Source: CANHBY01 sp046342195
Lineage (GTDB): Bacteria > Pseudomonadota > Gammaproteobacteria > Burkholderiales > Burkholderiaceae_C
Assembly: GCA_046342195.1 (NCBI GenBank)
Contig: JBKDQE010000038.1
Span: 1-64,000, forward strand
Reading direction: 5' to 3'
DNA length: 64,000 bases
A program made the translations under genes and the position numbers. Position 1 is the first letter of the stretch, and each line of letters begins with the position of its first letter. Below are positions 8,486-17,370 of this stretch, piece after piece. The notes beneath the pieces are model-generated. The model was given only the letters and a program-made list of their open reading frames with translations. It did not search any database and was not told the DNA's origin.

Positions 8486-10591
8486 TCAGGGCAGATCACT
8501 GTCGGGGCTGAATGAGCCTGAGTCGCGGGGGCCAATGACTCGGCCCATACGGGTTTTCAGTGAGGGTTGCTCGTTTCTCAGCAGTGCACTGTAGTAAGTA
8601 GCGTTGGAAAGAACCTTTTTGACATAATCACGGGTTTCATTGAACGGAATACTCTCGGCCCAGGCCGCCACTTCGAGAACAGGCCCATCTCGCCAGCGGC
8701 GCGGCCTGGATGGCCCTGCGTTGTAAGCTGCCGCCGCCATGGCTTGGCTTCCGCCAAGGTCGTCCAGCACGAGCTTGAGGTAATTGGTTCCGAGTTTAAG
8801 GTTCACATCGCGATTCGTGATGAGACTTGGTGAATACGGAATCCCGATCTTTTTGGCGGTCCAGCGGGCCGTCGCGGGCATAAGTTGCATCAGCCCTGAC
8901 GCCCCCACATGAGACCTGGCGTCCATGATGAAGCGCGATTCCTGACGAATCAATCCGTAGACATAGGCAGGGTCCAGGCCGATTTGCCGGGCTTGTGCGG
9001 TCACCTCTTGGCGGAAAGGCATCGGGAAACGTTGGGTCAGATCAATTTCAGTTTGAGTTCGGTCACTGGTGTTGATACAGGTTTTCCAGACTTCCAGGTC
9101 ACAGGCCCACTGGGCTGCGGCCAGCAATTGCCTGTCGTTCATGCCGCGCAGGGTAAAGTTCCATTCGCGCTCGCCCTCACTGCGCAAACCGATGCCAATC
9201 AAGCTCAGGGCACGATCCAGGCCGGGGTTGCGCACCGTGTTGGCGCGCTCCTCGGCGGTCAGGGGAGTAGGCTTGGGGGGAATTGGAACAGGGCGTCCCA
9301 GATCTTCAGCGGCCAGCTTGCCATAGAAATTCATTTGGTGGGCCACACTTTCCAGCAGGCGATTGGCCTGGTTTTGCAGGGCCTGAGACTCGGGGTCTTT
9401 GGCCCCCGCTGCCAAACCTTGCAAACTGCGTGCCTTCCAATAGACCCAAGTGGAATCTGCCGCTTGTGCAGGGCTCATGGCATTGATCGCTTCTTGCACC
9501 TGGGCCCATCGGGGCCCTTTGGGGGCGCGCAGAGCAGCGCGTACTTTCCAGGCCAGCCCATCATCGGGCAGGTTGATGCCTGAATTGTCATGGCCTGCTC
9601 GGGCCTTGGCGTTCAGCCATGATTCGGCCCGCTGAAAATACTCATGGGCCTCGGGTTGAAGATTGATGGCCGCCTGTTTTCCTACAGCAGCCCAAGCCCA
9701 AGCAGCCAACTCCGGCGACAATTTTTGCTCCCAGCGATCTCGAAGCTGTTCGGCCGTAGAGGCCGGGTCTGTCGTGGCGGCCCGCATCAGTGCGAGCGTC
9801 AGAAGCTCGCTGTACATGCCGTGAACCGCAAAAAATTTGCGGTTCAAAAAACGCATGGGCTGAGCCAGCATTTCAGCAAGAGTTTTCGATTCAGCATCGC
9901 CCAGCAGGCTGACCGCTTGCTGGGCCGCTTTGGTTCGCCCTGCCAGAAGAGCGTGCCGGGCTTTCAACCAGACATCTGCTACGCTCAAAAGTTTGACTTC
10001 AAACAAACTGGTGGCCATGGTCATGCAGCCTGTATCGCTGTCTGACTGGGCCAGCCAGGCCGCGAGCCCGGCCTGGCGAAGGCTTTCCCCTTTTTGGGTG
10101 CTGACCAATAAAGAATAACAGGTCACCTCCCTATCGTCATTCATCCTGAACCGGGGGTAGTCGGCTGCAAAAGCGGGCCAGTCCCTGCGGCGCCCCAGCT
10201 CCAGCAACCAGTCGTTTCTGAAGCGATCTTCGACATAGGTGTTTTTCCAGCGCGTGTAAAAACTCTCGACTTCTGATGGCGTCAGCTCAGGGATCCGAAG
10301 GTTCATGTCCCAGTACTCGACCCACTGGGTCAGGGGGTGCTTGACCCGACGAGCGGCCGTAAGAGCACTTGCAAGCCGGTTTTTGTCGCGTTTGCCAAAG
10401 GCCTCCCGTGCCTCCAAAATGACTGCATCGCGACTGGCGTCTTGGGCGTAGGCATGGCCTGTGCCCCCCGCCAGCAAACCCAGAACCAGGGCCAGTGACA
10501 CCATGCTTTTGCAATAAATTGGCCGCAAGAGCAACCGTGAATGTGCTATACCAGTGTGCTGCTTTGATTGAATAACGAGCTTGTGTTTCAC
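8486..10591 (-). CDS. slt: soluble lytic murein transglycosylase
   Basis: The ~700-residue periplasmic protein cleaves peptidoglycan glycan strands to 1,6-anhydro-muropeptides. It has a signal peptide (hydrophobic SLALVLGLLAGGTGHAYA), a long alpha-helical superhelix (about residues 60-500) like the Slt70 doughnut, and a C-terminal lysozyme-like SLT domain with catalytic Glu in IRQESRF, then GLMQLMPATA and AYNAGP. The start is uncertain: GTG 10591 follows AGG at 6 nt and gives a long basic n-region, while ATG 10504 starts directly at the hydrophobic core. With the first choice the divergent folate gene begins only 26 bp away, so promoters would overlap. Confidence 0.88.
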   Translation of the reverse strand: MKHKLVIQSKQHTGIAHSRLLLRPIYCKSMVSLALVLGLLAGGTGHAYAQDASRDAVILEAREAFGKRDKNRLASALTAARRVKHPLTQWVEYWDMNLRIPELTPSEVESFYTRWKNTYVEDRFRNDWLLELGRRRDWPAFAADYPRFRMNDDREVTCYSLLVSTQKGESLRQAGLAAWLAQSDSDTGCMTMATSLFEVKLLSVADVWLKARHALLAGRTKAAQQAVSLLGDAESKTLAEMLAQPMRFLNRKFFAVHGMYSELLTLALMRAATTDPASTAEQLRDRWEQKLSPELAAWAWAAVGKQAAINLQPEAHEYFQRAESWLNAKARAGHDNSGINLPDDGLAWKVRAALRAPKGPRWAQVQEAINAMSPAQAADSTWVYWKARSLQGLAAGAKDPESQALQNQANRLLESVAHQMNFYGKLAAEDLGRPVPIPPKPTPLTAEERANTVRNPGLDRALSLIGIGLRSEGEREWNFTLRGMNDRQLLAAAQWACDLEVWKTCINTSDRTQTEIDLTQRFPMPFRQEVTAQARQIGLDPAYVYGLIRQESRFIMDARSHVGASGLMQLMPATARWTAKKIGIPYSPSLITNRDVNLKLGTNYLKLVLDDLGGSQAMAAAAYNAGPSRPRRWRDGPVLEVAAWAESIPFNETRDYVKKVLSNATYYSALLRNEQPSLKTRMGRVIGPRDSGSFSPDSDLP

Positions 10592-10617
10592 ATGACACCT
10601 GTTGTGAGCCTGACCTC

Positions 10618-11199
10618 TTGAATAACAAAACCACCCCAATTCTTGATTTGCGAGCCCATTGGCGCAAGGCTTTGCTCGCTCAGCGTGAATCGTTTGTGTC
10701 TGAACCTCATTTTGGGGCTTTTCAGTCCTTTTTGGGTGCCTCTTTATGTTTGGTTTTGCAACATCTTGAACCTGACTGCTTAGGCCTTTATTGGCCTATT
10801 CGGGGCGAGTTTGACCCCATAAACTGGATCAAGCCCCAACAAATGGAACAGGGTTTTGAGTTAACTCTACCTTACGCACAACGTGCCCCGATATCAATGC
10901 ACTACCGCCTCTGGGACGGCGAGCGCCCAAGCATTGTGGATGAATGCGGCATCCCTGCCGCAGAGGGGCAAGCAGTGGTGCCTGATGTGGTGCTGGTGCC
11001 CTGCGTGGGCTTCACGACAGCCGGACACCGGCTTGGGTACGGAGCCGGCTATTTTGACCGCTGGTTGGCGGCTCACCCCCATGTTACGGCAGTGGGCGTG
11101 GCTTGGTCATTTTGCGAAATCCCGGTCAATGAGTTTTCTGCCCATCCCCATGATCAACCCCTGATGATTTTAGTGACAGAAACGGGAGTAATTACCTGA
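10618..11199 (+). CDS. 5-formyltetrahydrofolate cyclo-ligase, copy 1
   Basis: This 193-residue enzyme (MTHFS, YgfA/Fau family) converts 5-formyl-THF plus ATP to 5,10-methenyl-THF, recovering folate trapped in the inhibitory 5-formyl form. It shows the family blocks YWPIRGEFDP near residue 60 and the C-terminal LVPCVGF...HRLGYGAGYFDR loop that binds ATP and folate. The only workable start in frame is TTG 10618, with no strong ribosome binding site. A second, clearly different family member follows 160 bp downstream. Confidence 0.85.
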   Translation: MNNKTTPILDLRAHWRKALLAQRESFVSEPHFGAFQSFLGASLCLVLQHLEPDCLGLYWPIRGEFDPINWIKPQQMEQGFELTLPYAQRAPISMHYRLWDGERPSIVDECGIPAAEGQAVVPDVVLVPCVGFTTAGHRLGYGAGYFDRWLAAHPHVTAVGVAWSFCEIPVNEFSAHPHDQPLMILVTETGVIT

Positions 11200-11358
11200 A
11201 ATGTAAGTCAACACCGTACAAAAAGGCTACGACCGGAAGGCCATCGCTACAAAATGCTCAGGGGGGCTTGGCCAAAGGGCGCCTGCGCTCGCCATGAGTT
11301 TTTTTGTCGAGCTCCCCTGCTCATGCTTTTTTCTAAAATGTTCTCTGGAGACCTCAAG

Positions 11359-11925
11359 ATGTCACCTCAAGAAAAACAGGCATTACGGGAAAAACTCTTG
11401 GCAGACCGTCAGGCGCTGCCCGACCGCCTTGAAAGAGCGGTTCAATTGCAGAGTGTGCTGCGGGTCTGGCTGACAGGCCGCCGGGAAACTGCCATCGGTG
11501 CCTATTGGCCCATCAAGGGTGAGTTTGACCCTCTGCCAGCACTGTTCCGCTGGAGCGAAGCCTCCGGCACACGGCGAATTGGCTTGCCTGTGGTCAATAA
11601 AGAGTCAAAAACCTTGCAATTCCATGTTTGGTACCCAGGTTGCCCTATGGAACTGGACGCCTACGATATCCCCAAACCCAAGGGCACGGAAGTTTTTCAG
11701 CCAGAGTTACTATTAATGCCTTGCGTGGGTTATGGCCCCGCCGGCGTGCGAATGGGCTATGGAGGCGGCTTCTATGATCGAACACTGCTGAACATGCACC
11801 CCCACCCATTTACCGTGGGGCTGTGTTATTCCAATGGTTTTTTGCCCCTCCTGAGGCTGCAAGCCGGAGATCGCCCCTTGGATGCCCTGATGACCGACGA
11901 TGGAGTGAGTTGGCAGAATGACTGA
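11359..11925 (+). CDS. 5-formyltetrahydrofolate cyclo-ligase, copy 2
   Basis: A 188-residue member of the same family as the preceding gene, with YWPIKGEFDP near residue 50 and MPCVGYGPAGVRMGYGGGFYDR near the C-terminus. GGAG lies 8 nt before ATG 11359, which gives the usual MSPQEKQALREKLLADR start. Overall identity to copy 1 is low outside the motifs, so this is an old duplication or independent acquisition, not a recent tandem copy. The 159-bp gap between them has a weak dyad (CATGAG near 11293, CTCATG near 11321) followed by a T-run, possibly a terminator for copy 1. Confidence 0.88.
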   Translation: MSPQEKQALREKLLADRQALPDRLERAVQLQSVLRVWLTGRRETAIGAYWPIKGEFDPLPALFRWSEASGTRRIGLPVVNKESKTLQFHVWYPGCPMELDAYDIPKPKGTEVFQPELLLMPCVGYGPAGVRMGYGGGFYDRTLLNMHPHPFTVGLCYSNGFLPLLRLQAGDRPLDALMTDDGVSWQND

Positions 11926-12223
11926 ACTGATCTCCAGTGCCGCATTGATGATAGATGAATACCTGACTCAGTAAAAAAAGCTCCTTTATAAAGGGAAAAA
12001 TGAGTCAAATTGATCGCATATTCCGCTCTTGAATGCTTGAACAGGGTCGAAAATATCAGCATGCTCGCGAAACACTGGCCCATATGATCAAAACTCTTCA
12101 GTTCATCAGGCTCGATGCGGTGACGAAGGGGCCACTGAATCCGGGCTTCAGTGGCCATTTCAATTTCGATAAAAATCAAACATCTTATTTCACCGTCTGG
12201 CCTCTTGGCGCAGGAGCACCTTG
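11926..12223. other. intergenic spacer upstream of the chemotaxis gene
   Basis: About 300 bp without a supportable gene on either strand. The only structure noted is a 12-bp palindrome, CCTTTATAAAGG at 11983-11994. It presumably holds the promoter of the methyl-accepting protein gene. Confidence 0.4.
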
Positions 12224-13372
12224 ATGAGGTTTTCACGATACCCGATTCGTTGGCGAGTCACGGTCTGCCTCGGTACGATCATGTTGTTATGGCTGATTTT
12301 GGCCTTTTGGCAAGGTTATCAATGGTCTCAGGTGCAAACAGCCACTCCTGAAAAAGCTGCGCAAATTGCATCCCGGTCCATGTGGGTGCTGGGAATGGCC
12401 ATTCCTCTATTGCTGATGTTCAGTATTTGGCTGGGCGTTATTTTTACGCGCTCTCTCGTGCAGCCCATCCGATACGCGCGTAATTGCACCCGTCGCCTTG
12501 CCCAAGGTGATTTGACCGTGCCTGTCGAGCGGCGTAAAACTTCCGAACCCTATGGAGACGAAATCCAGGAACTCTTACAAGGCTTGCAACTGATGTATGA
12601 GGCCTTTATTCGGGTTGTGGGCAAAGTGCGCAGCAATGCTGAAAATGTCGCTACCACCGCCGAACAAATTGCCATCGGCAATCTGCAACTATCCCAATGC
12701 ACCCATCAACAGGCTGAGTCCTTGCAGCAAACCGCCAAATCAATCAATGACTTAACCGCCAATGTTCGAGACAGTGCGGAAAATGCTGAACAGGCCAATC
12801 AACTGGCACATGCCGCGAGTATGGTGGCCTCCCGCGGCAGCGAAATCACGCAACAATTGGTGCAGACGATGGAAGGCATTGAAGCCAGCTCGAAAAGAAT
12901 CGCTGACATTACCGGCCTGATTGACACCATTGCCTTCCAGACCAGCATGCTCGCGCTGAATGCCGCAGTAGAAGCTTCGCGGGCCGGAGACAGAGGCAAG
13001 GGCTTTGCTGTGGTTGCCAACGAGGTTCGGCAGCTTGCTCAACGAAGCGCTGTCGCAGCCCGTGAAATTAAAACCTTGATTGAAGAATCGGTCAACCGGG
13101 TGGCCTCTGGTGCGGCACTGGTGAACTGCGCCGGAATCACGATGCATGAAATTGTGGAATCAACACGCAATGTATCTGCCGTGATTGCAGAAATTACCGA
13201 GGCCACCAAACATCAAAATGAAGGCATTTTTGAAGTCAGTGCCGCCATGGCCTCCATAGACTCCACCACACAACAAAATGCCAGCTGGGCCAGTAACAGC
13301 GCCAATACTTCGGAAGAACTCAAGCACCAGGCCTTTGATCTGGTGGCTGCGGTGTCGCTCTTTAGGCTTTAA
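12224..13372 (+). CDS. methyl-accepting chemotaxis protein with minimal periplasmic region
   Basis: The 382-residue transducer has two membrane spans (about 10-30 and 53-75) separated by only ~25 residues, then a HAMP-like region (QPIRYARNCTRRLAQGDL) and a cytoplasmic signalling domain from about 130. The kinase-contact hairpin is well conserved: IAFQTSMLALNAAVEASRAG and GKGFAVVANEVRQLAQRS. It should couple to CheW/CheA, but no che genes are in the window. With almost no ligand-binding domain it probably senses membrane or internal cues, or acts with a partner (inference). Start ATG 12224 follows AGGAG at 7 nt. The stop codon abuts the inverted repeat of an IS remnant, so a short C-terminal tail may have been lost. 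Confidence 0.88.
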   Translation: MRFSRYPIRWRVTVCLGTIMLLWLILAFWQGYQWSQVQTATPEKAAQIASRSMWVLGMAIPLLLMFSIWLGVIFTRSLVQPIRYARNCTRRLAQGDLTVPVERRKTSEPYGDEIQELLQGLQLMYEAFIRVVGKVRSNAENVATTAEQIAIGNLQLSQCTHQQAESLQQTAKSINDLTANVRDSAENAEQANQLAHAASMVASRGSEITQQLVQTMEGIEASSKRIADITGLIDTIAFQTSMLALNAAVEASRAGDRGKGFAVVANEVRQLAQRSAVAAREIKTLIEESVNRVASGAALVNCAGITMHEIVESTRNVSAVIAEITEATKHQNEGIFEVSAAMASIDSTTQQNASWASNSANTSEELKHQAFDLVAAVSLFRL

Positions 13373-13938
13373 CAAGCTGCTGAAATACCCACCGCCCGCA
13401 TCTCCGCTTCTTGGGCGAAGGCTCGGTTTTCGGCAGCGCGAGCCAGCTTTGGCGCCCAATTGCTCGACTTAAGATCCAACGGCAGCCGATACTGACGGTT
13501 ATCGCATCTCGCAGCAAAAGCGCAAGCTCATCGAGCAGGGCTTTGGCTGGGCAAAGTTCATCGGCCCGATCCGCCAGGTGATGGTGCGCGGCATCAAGAA
13601 AGTGCGCTACATGCGGCGTGACCTTCATTTCTTGCAGCGCTTCAATGAACTCGGCTGCGTCGTCGCCCTTGTCCGCGCCTCTTGTGGCCCGCCCAGGCTT
13701 GAATCAGCGTGCCGTCCACGCTGAAGTGCTCCTTGGACAACCACTTCTTCTTGTCTGCTTGCTTGAGCACTTCGTTGAAGAAGGCCACTACCGCATCATG
13801 CTCAATCAGCCGCTGCCGGTTCTTGGTGAATACCGTGGGCACCCACACCGCATCATCCATCGACAATCCGATGAACCAGCGAAAAACGCATCACGCCACC
13901 AGGGCGTGGACAGGGAGGCTAGGTATTTCAGCAGCCTG
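13373..13938. mobile_element. scrambled IS5-type insertion sequence remnant
   Basis: Inverted ends CAAGCTGCTGAAATACC (13373-13389) and its near reverse complement (13922-13938; one mismatch in 16) bound 566 bp of transposase debris. On the minus strand 13690-13895 reads FRWFIGLSMDDAVW...EHFSVDGTLIQAWAGHK, the N-terminal half of an IS5-family DDE transposase, followed after a deletion by a piece with MKVTPHVA. From about 13605 leftwards the coding sense flips: the plus strand 13487-13605 reads ISQQKRKLIEQGFGWAKFIG, the C-terminal part. So the element has deletions and an internal inversion and cannot be active. The family name rests on recall of these motifs. Confidence 0.8.
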
Positions 13939-13982
13939 CTATACAGAGACCACCCATGGGTGTTTAGGCACCGTTTGGAGGC

Positions 13983-14768
13983 TCAAGCGTGAAACCGAAC
14001 CGTCTCGTATAGGCAAATAGAGGCCGCCATTGCAGCATTCAGAGACTCTTGTCCCGCGGGTTGCGGAATACGAAGACGGCGTTGGGCATATCGGGCGACC
14101 TCTTCGGCAACCCCTTGGCCTTCATGTCCGATCACCCAGGCGCAGGGCCATGGAATGGTCGTTTGGTGGATGGCCTCGGTGGCATGGGGGCTGCTGAGCA
14201 AGATCGGCACATTCAAATGGCCCAAGCTTTCTGAGTCGAGCAACTCAAGCAGGCGCAAACTAAAATGGGCGCCCATACCGGCCCGCAGCACCTTGGGCGA
14301 CCAAAGCGCCACTGTTCCCTTGATTGCCACAATCTGTTGAAATCCAAAAGCCGCAGCAGATCGCAAGATAGTGCCCACATTGCCAGGGTCTTGAAGCCGA
14401 TCCAGGATGACCGTTGCCATGCTTTCATTCAGCTTGTGGTGTGTTGGCAATGAGGTCATAAAACCCAGAGACGCAGGTGACTCCAAGCTGCTTAAACTTG
14501 CCATCAAAGAATCACCCAGCACCAGCACAGTGTTAGCACTGCGAGCCAGAGCGCCCAAGCGAGGATCCTGCCAGCCGGTTTCAGAGATCAAAGCATGAGA
14601 GACCCTGAGACTCTGCTGGTATGCAGCAACTTCACAAAGATGCTCACCTTCCAGCCAGACCCGGCCCGTTTTGCGATAGGCAGCCGGATTTTTGATTTGC
14701 TTTCGCAGTTCAATGAGCAAGGGGTTGTCACGCGAACGGATATATTTGACCTCCGACAACTCAGGCAC
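13983..14768 (-). CDS. TrmH/SpoU-family RNA 2'-O-methyltransferase
   Basis: A 261-residue SPOUT-class methyltransferase that should methylate a ribose 2'-OH in rRNA or tRNA using SAM. It has the N-terminal substrate-binding domain starting KYIRSRDNP and the knotted C-terminal domain with LDRLQDPGNVGTILRSAAAFG, WVIGHEGQG and the final IPQPAGQESLNAAMAASI motif 3. Start: GTG 14768, preceded by GAGG at 6 nt and overlapping the end of rnhB by 8 bp. The frame remains open to 14924 but that part is rnhB in another frame. The RNA target cannot be named from sequence. Confidence 0.85.
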   Translation of the reverse strand: MPELSEVKYIRSRDNPLLIELRKQIKNPAAYRKTGRVWLEGEHLCEVAAYQQSLRVSHALISETGWQDPRLGALARSANTVLVLGDSLMASLSSLESPASLGFMTSLPTHHKLNESMATVILDRLQDPGNVGTILRSAAAFGFQQIVAIKGTVALWSPKVLRAGMGAHFSLRLLELLDSESLGHLNVPILLSSPHATEAIHQTTIPWPCAWVIGHEGQGVAEEVARYAQRRLRIPQPAGQESLNAAMAASICLYETVRFHA

Positions 14769-15381
14769 TGAGAACCTCACGAACCGGCGTAAAGGAGCGG
14801 CGATGGTGCACACAAGCTCCATGTCGTCGAAGAGCTTCGATATGGGCCGCCGTAGGGTAACCTTTATGCCCATTAAAGCCATATTCAGGATGGGCTCGAT
14901 GGAGGTCATCACAAAGCCTGTCACGATAGACTTTAGCCAAAATAGAAGCTGCTGAAATGGCCTTCACTTTGGCGTCTCCCTTGACAATCGCTTCTGCAGG
15001 CAGATGGAGCGGTGGAATATGGTTGCCATCGATCAGCACTTTCACAGGCTTGAGGCTCAGGCCTTCAACCGCTCGCTTCATGGCCAGCATGGTGGCTTGA
15101 AGAATATTAAGTTGGTCAATTTCATCAACGCTGGCTTCAGCAATACAAAAGCACAGGGCTTTGGCGCAAATTTCATGAAACAGGTGCTCACGAGCATCGG
15201 CGCTGAGCTTCTTGGAATCCTTCAGGCCCTCAATAGGCCGGGCAACATCCAGGATGACGGCAGCGGCCACCACAGGCCCGGCCAATGGCCCACGACCTGC
15301 CTCATCCACTCCAGCAAGCAAGCCAGAATTATCGCCGTGGAAATCAAGTGGTTCCGTGGTTGAGGATTTTTTCAATGGCAT
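14761..15381 (-). CDS. rnhB: ribonuclease HII
   Basis: RNase HII (206 aa) cuts RNA in RNA:DNA hybrids and single ribonucleotides misincorporated in DNA. The active-site block GVDEAGRGPLAGPVVAAAV near residue 26 has the first D-E pair, with LKDSKKL after it and the later catalytic Asp in VLIDGNH. The start at ATG 15381 overlaps the lpxB 3' end by 38 bp; a TTG just before LAGVDEAG is an alternative. It sits between lpxB and the SpoU methyltransferase in the usual betaproteobacterial order. Confidence 0.9.
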   Translation of the reverse strand: MPLKKSSTTEPLDFHGDNSGLLAGVDEAGRGPLAGPVVAAAVILDVARPIEGLKDSKKLSADAREHLFHEICAKALCFCIAEASVDEIDQLNILQATMLAMKRAVEGLSLKPVKVLIDGNHIPPLHLPAEAIVKGDAKVKAISAASILAKVYRDRLCDDLHRAHPEYGFNGHKGYPTAAHIEALRRHGACVHHRRSFTPVREVLSA

Positions 15382-16504
15382 GGGTGGCAGCGACAGCAGT
15401 TTGACGACGCAGAAGATGGTGCAAGGAATCAAAACGTTGCTGCAGGGCCTTTGCACGAGGAAGATCATCAAGCCAGGCCAGGGTTGCTTCAGCAAGGCTG
15501 AGAGGGCTGGCCTGATCCTGGAGGAATTCGGGAACCACAAACTCATTGAGCAAAATATTCGGCAGACCCACCCACGGTTGGTAGCGCTTCTTGCGCATGA
15601 TCTGCCAACTCAGCCAATTCATGGCGTAGGCAATCACCATCGGACGCTTGAACAAAGCGGCCTCCAACGTGGCTGTTCCGCTGGCCACCAGAGTCACATC
15701 ACAAGCTGCAAGAGCAACATGGGATTGCCCCTCTAGCAACTGAACCCCGGCCAAGCCCGCATGACGAGGCAACAAAGGCCCGATCATGGAACGCAAGCCA
15801 GTGGAAACAGGAAGAATGAATTTAAGCGCCGGGCGTTGGGCCTTCATCAGGGAAGCTGCTTGCAGCATTCGGGGCGCAATGTATTGAATTTCGGATCGTC
15901 GACTGCCAGGCAAAATTGCCACAACTTGATCAGCCGGGCTCAAACCGAGTCGGGCACGACTTTGTTCGCGTGGAACTTCTTGAGGGATGGCATCTGCCAG
16001 AGGGTGACCTACATAGCTTGCAGGAATACCCGCCTTTTCGTATAGCGCAGGCTCAAAAGGAAATACGCAGAGCACATGATCAACCGCACGACGAACGGTT
16101 TCAATCCGCTCTCCACGCCACGCCCAGATGGAAGGACTGATAAAGTGAATCGTTTTGATGCCCTGGGCTTTGAGCCGGGTTTCCAACTGAAGATTGAAAT
16201 CGGGGGCATCTACGCCAATGAAAGCGCCAGGCTTTTCACGCAGCAATTTTTCAGCCAATTGACTTCGAATGCCGATGATTTCTCGATAGTGCCGCAAAAC
16301 CTCAACATAGCCTCGAACCGCCAGCTTGTGATGCGGCCACCAAGCTTCAAAGCCCTGTTCGGCCATTCGTGGGCCGCCGATGCCCGCTGCATGCAAGCCT
16401 GGCCAGCGCTTTTTGAGCCCCTCCAGCAACAAGCCAGCCAACAGATCGCCCGAGGCTTCACCTGCCACCATAGCCAAAAAAGGATCATTTTTCAAGGAAG
16501 ACAT
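15344..16504 (-). CDS. lpxB: lipid-A-disaccharide synthase
   Basis: LpxB (386 aa, normal length) condenses UDP-2,3-diacylglucosamine with lipid X to the lipid A disaccharide at the inner membrane. It begins with the GT19 N-terminal block VAGEASGDLLAGLL and contains AWRGERIETVRR, YVGHPLAD and the LPGSRRSEI segment. It lies directly downstream of lpxA (24 bp gap) and overlaps rnhB, in the lpxD-fabZ-lpxA-lpxB order typical of proteobacteria. Confidence 0.95.
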   Translation of the reverse strand: MSSLKNDPFLAMVAGEASGDLLAGLLLEGLKKRWPGLHAAGIGGPRMAEQGFEAWWPHHKLAVRGYVEVLRHYREIIGIRSQLAEKLLREKPGAFIGVDAPDFNLQLETRLKAQGIKTIHFISPSIWAWRGERIETVRRAVDHVLCVFPFEPALYEKAGIPASYVGHPLADAIPQEVPREQSRARLGLSPADQVVAILPGSRRSEIQYIAPRMLQAASLMKAQRPALKFILPVSTGLRSMIGPLLPRHAGLAGVQLLEGQSHVALAACDVTLVASGTATLEAALFKRPMVIAYAMNWLSWQIMRKKRYQPWVGLPNILLNEFVVPEFLQDQASPLSLAEATLAWLDDLPRAKALQQRFDSLHHLLRRQTAVAATHAIEKILNHGTT

Positions 16505-16528
16505 TGTGTTTGAAAATCAAAAACCCGT

Positions 16529-17317
16529 TCATCGGACAATGCCACGCTCGGCCTGCTTCAAAAAGCCCAGCATCAGATCAATATCTTCCTTGGTATCAGG
16601 ATGCTTCCCCCCCAATCCAGCAATGGCAATGCAGGCGTCTTGCAGGGTGAGACCTTGTCGATACAAAGCACGGTGCATTTGCTTAATAATCGCCAAACGC
16701 TCGCCAGAAAAACCACGGCGCGTCAAACCCTCAAGATTGATGGCGTGCATCTGAGCCGGGTTGCCTGACACCATTGAAAAGGGTGGCACATCCTGCAACA
16801 AAATGGTACCCATGCCGGTAATGGCGTGATCCCCAATTTTTACAAATTGGTGAACAGCCGTGTAGGCTCCTAAAATAGTCCAGTCTCCGACATGCACATG
16901 GCCGGCAATTTGAGCATTGTTGGCAAAGATGGTTTTGTCGCCCACCTGACAATCATGAGCCAAGTGGGTGTAGGCCATCATCCAGTTATCATCACCTAAA
17001 CGGGTAATGCCTCCGCCTTGAATGGTTCCGATGTTAAAGGTGCAAAACTCACGAATGGTATTGCGGTCGCCAATGATGAGCTGGGAAGGCTCTCCGGTGT
17101 ATTTTTTATCTTGAGGTATAGCGCCCAAGGAAGCAAACTGAAAAATGCGGTTGTCTCGGCCAATGGTGGTGTGACCCTCAATCACGCAATGCGGCCCAAT
17201 GACGGTTCCTTCAGCCACACGAACCTTGGAACGAATGATGGTATAGGGCCCCACAGTGACGCTGTCTGCCAGCTCAGCGCCAGGCTCAATTACAGCAGTT
17301 GGATGAATTTGTGCCAT
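16529..17317 (-). CDS. lpxA: acyl-ACP--UDP-N-acetylglucosamine O-acyltransferase
   Basis: LpxA (262 aa) performs the first step of lipid A synthesis, 3-O-acylation of UDP-GlcNAc. The left-handed beta-helix hexapeptide repeats start at IHPTAVIEPGAEL and run to about residue 190, with the catalytic His in YTHLAHDCQVG. The C-terminal helical domain follows. ATG 17317 is chosen over a TTG at 17329. Between lpxA and the upstream fabZ lies a 198-bp inverted-repeat element, so the usual tight fabZ-lpxA spacing is broken. Confidence 0.95.
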   Translation of the reverse strand: MAQIHPTAVIEPGAELADSVTVGPYTIIRSKVRVAEGTVIGPHCVIEGHTTIGRDNRIFQFASLGAIPQDKKYTGEPSQLIIGDRNTIREFCTFNIGTIQGGGITRLGDDNWMMAYTHLAHDCQVGDKTIFANNAQIAGHVHVGDWTILGAYTAVHQFVKIGDHAITGMGTILLQDVPPFSMVSGNPAQMHAINLEGLTRRGFSGERLAIIKQMHRALYRQGLTLQDACIAIAGLGGKHPDTKEDIDLMLGFLKQAERGIVR

Positions 17318-17370
17318 AGGGTTTGTCAAATAAACAAAATGGGGCTGTCACGCTCCATACGGGGGCTTTA

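Noticed and set aside
11200..11358. Possible 6S RNA beside the folate cyclo-ligase genes
   Set aside because: 6S RNA is often next to this gene family, but the spacer is short, lacks the long imperfect stem with a central bubble, and I could not find the conserved closing helix.
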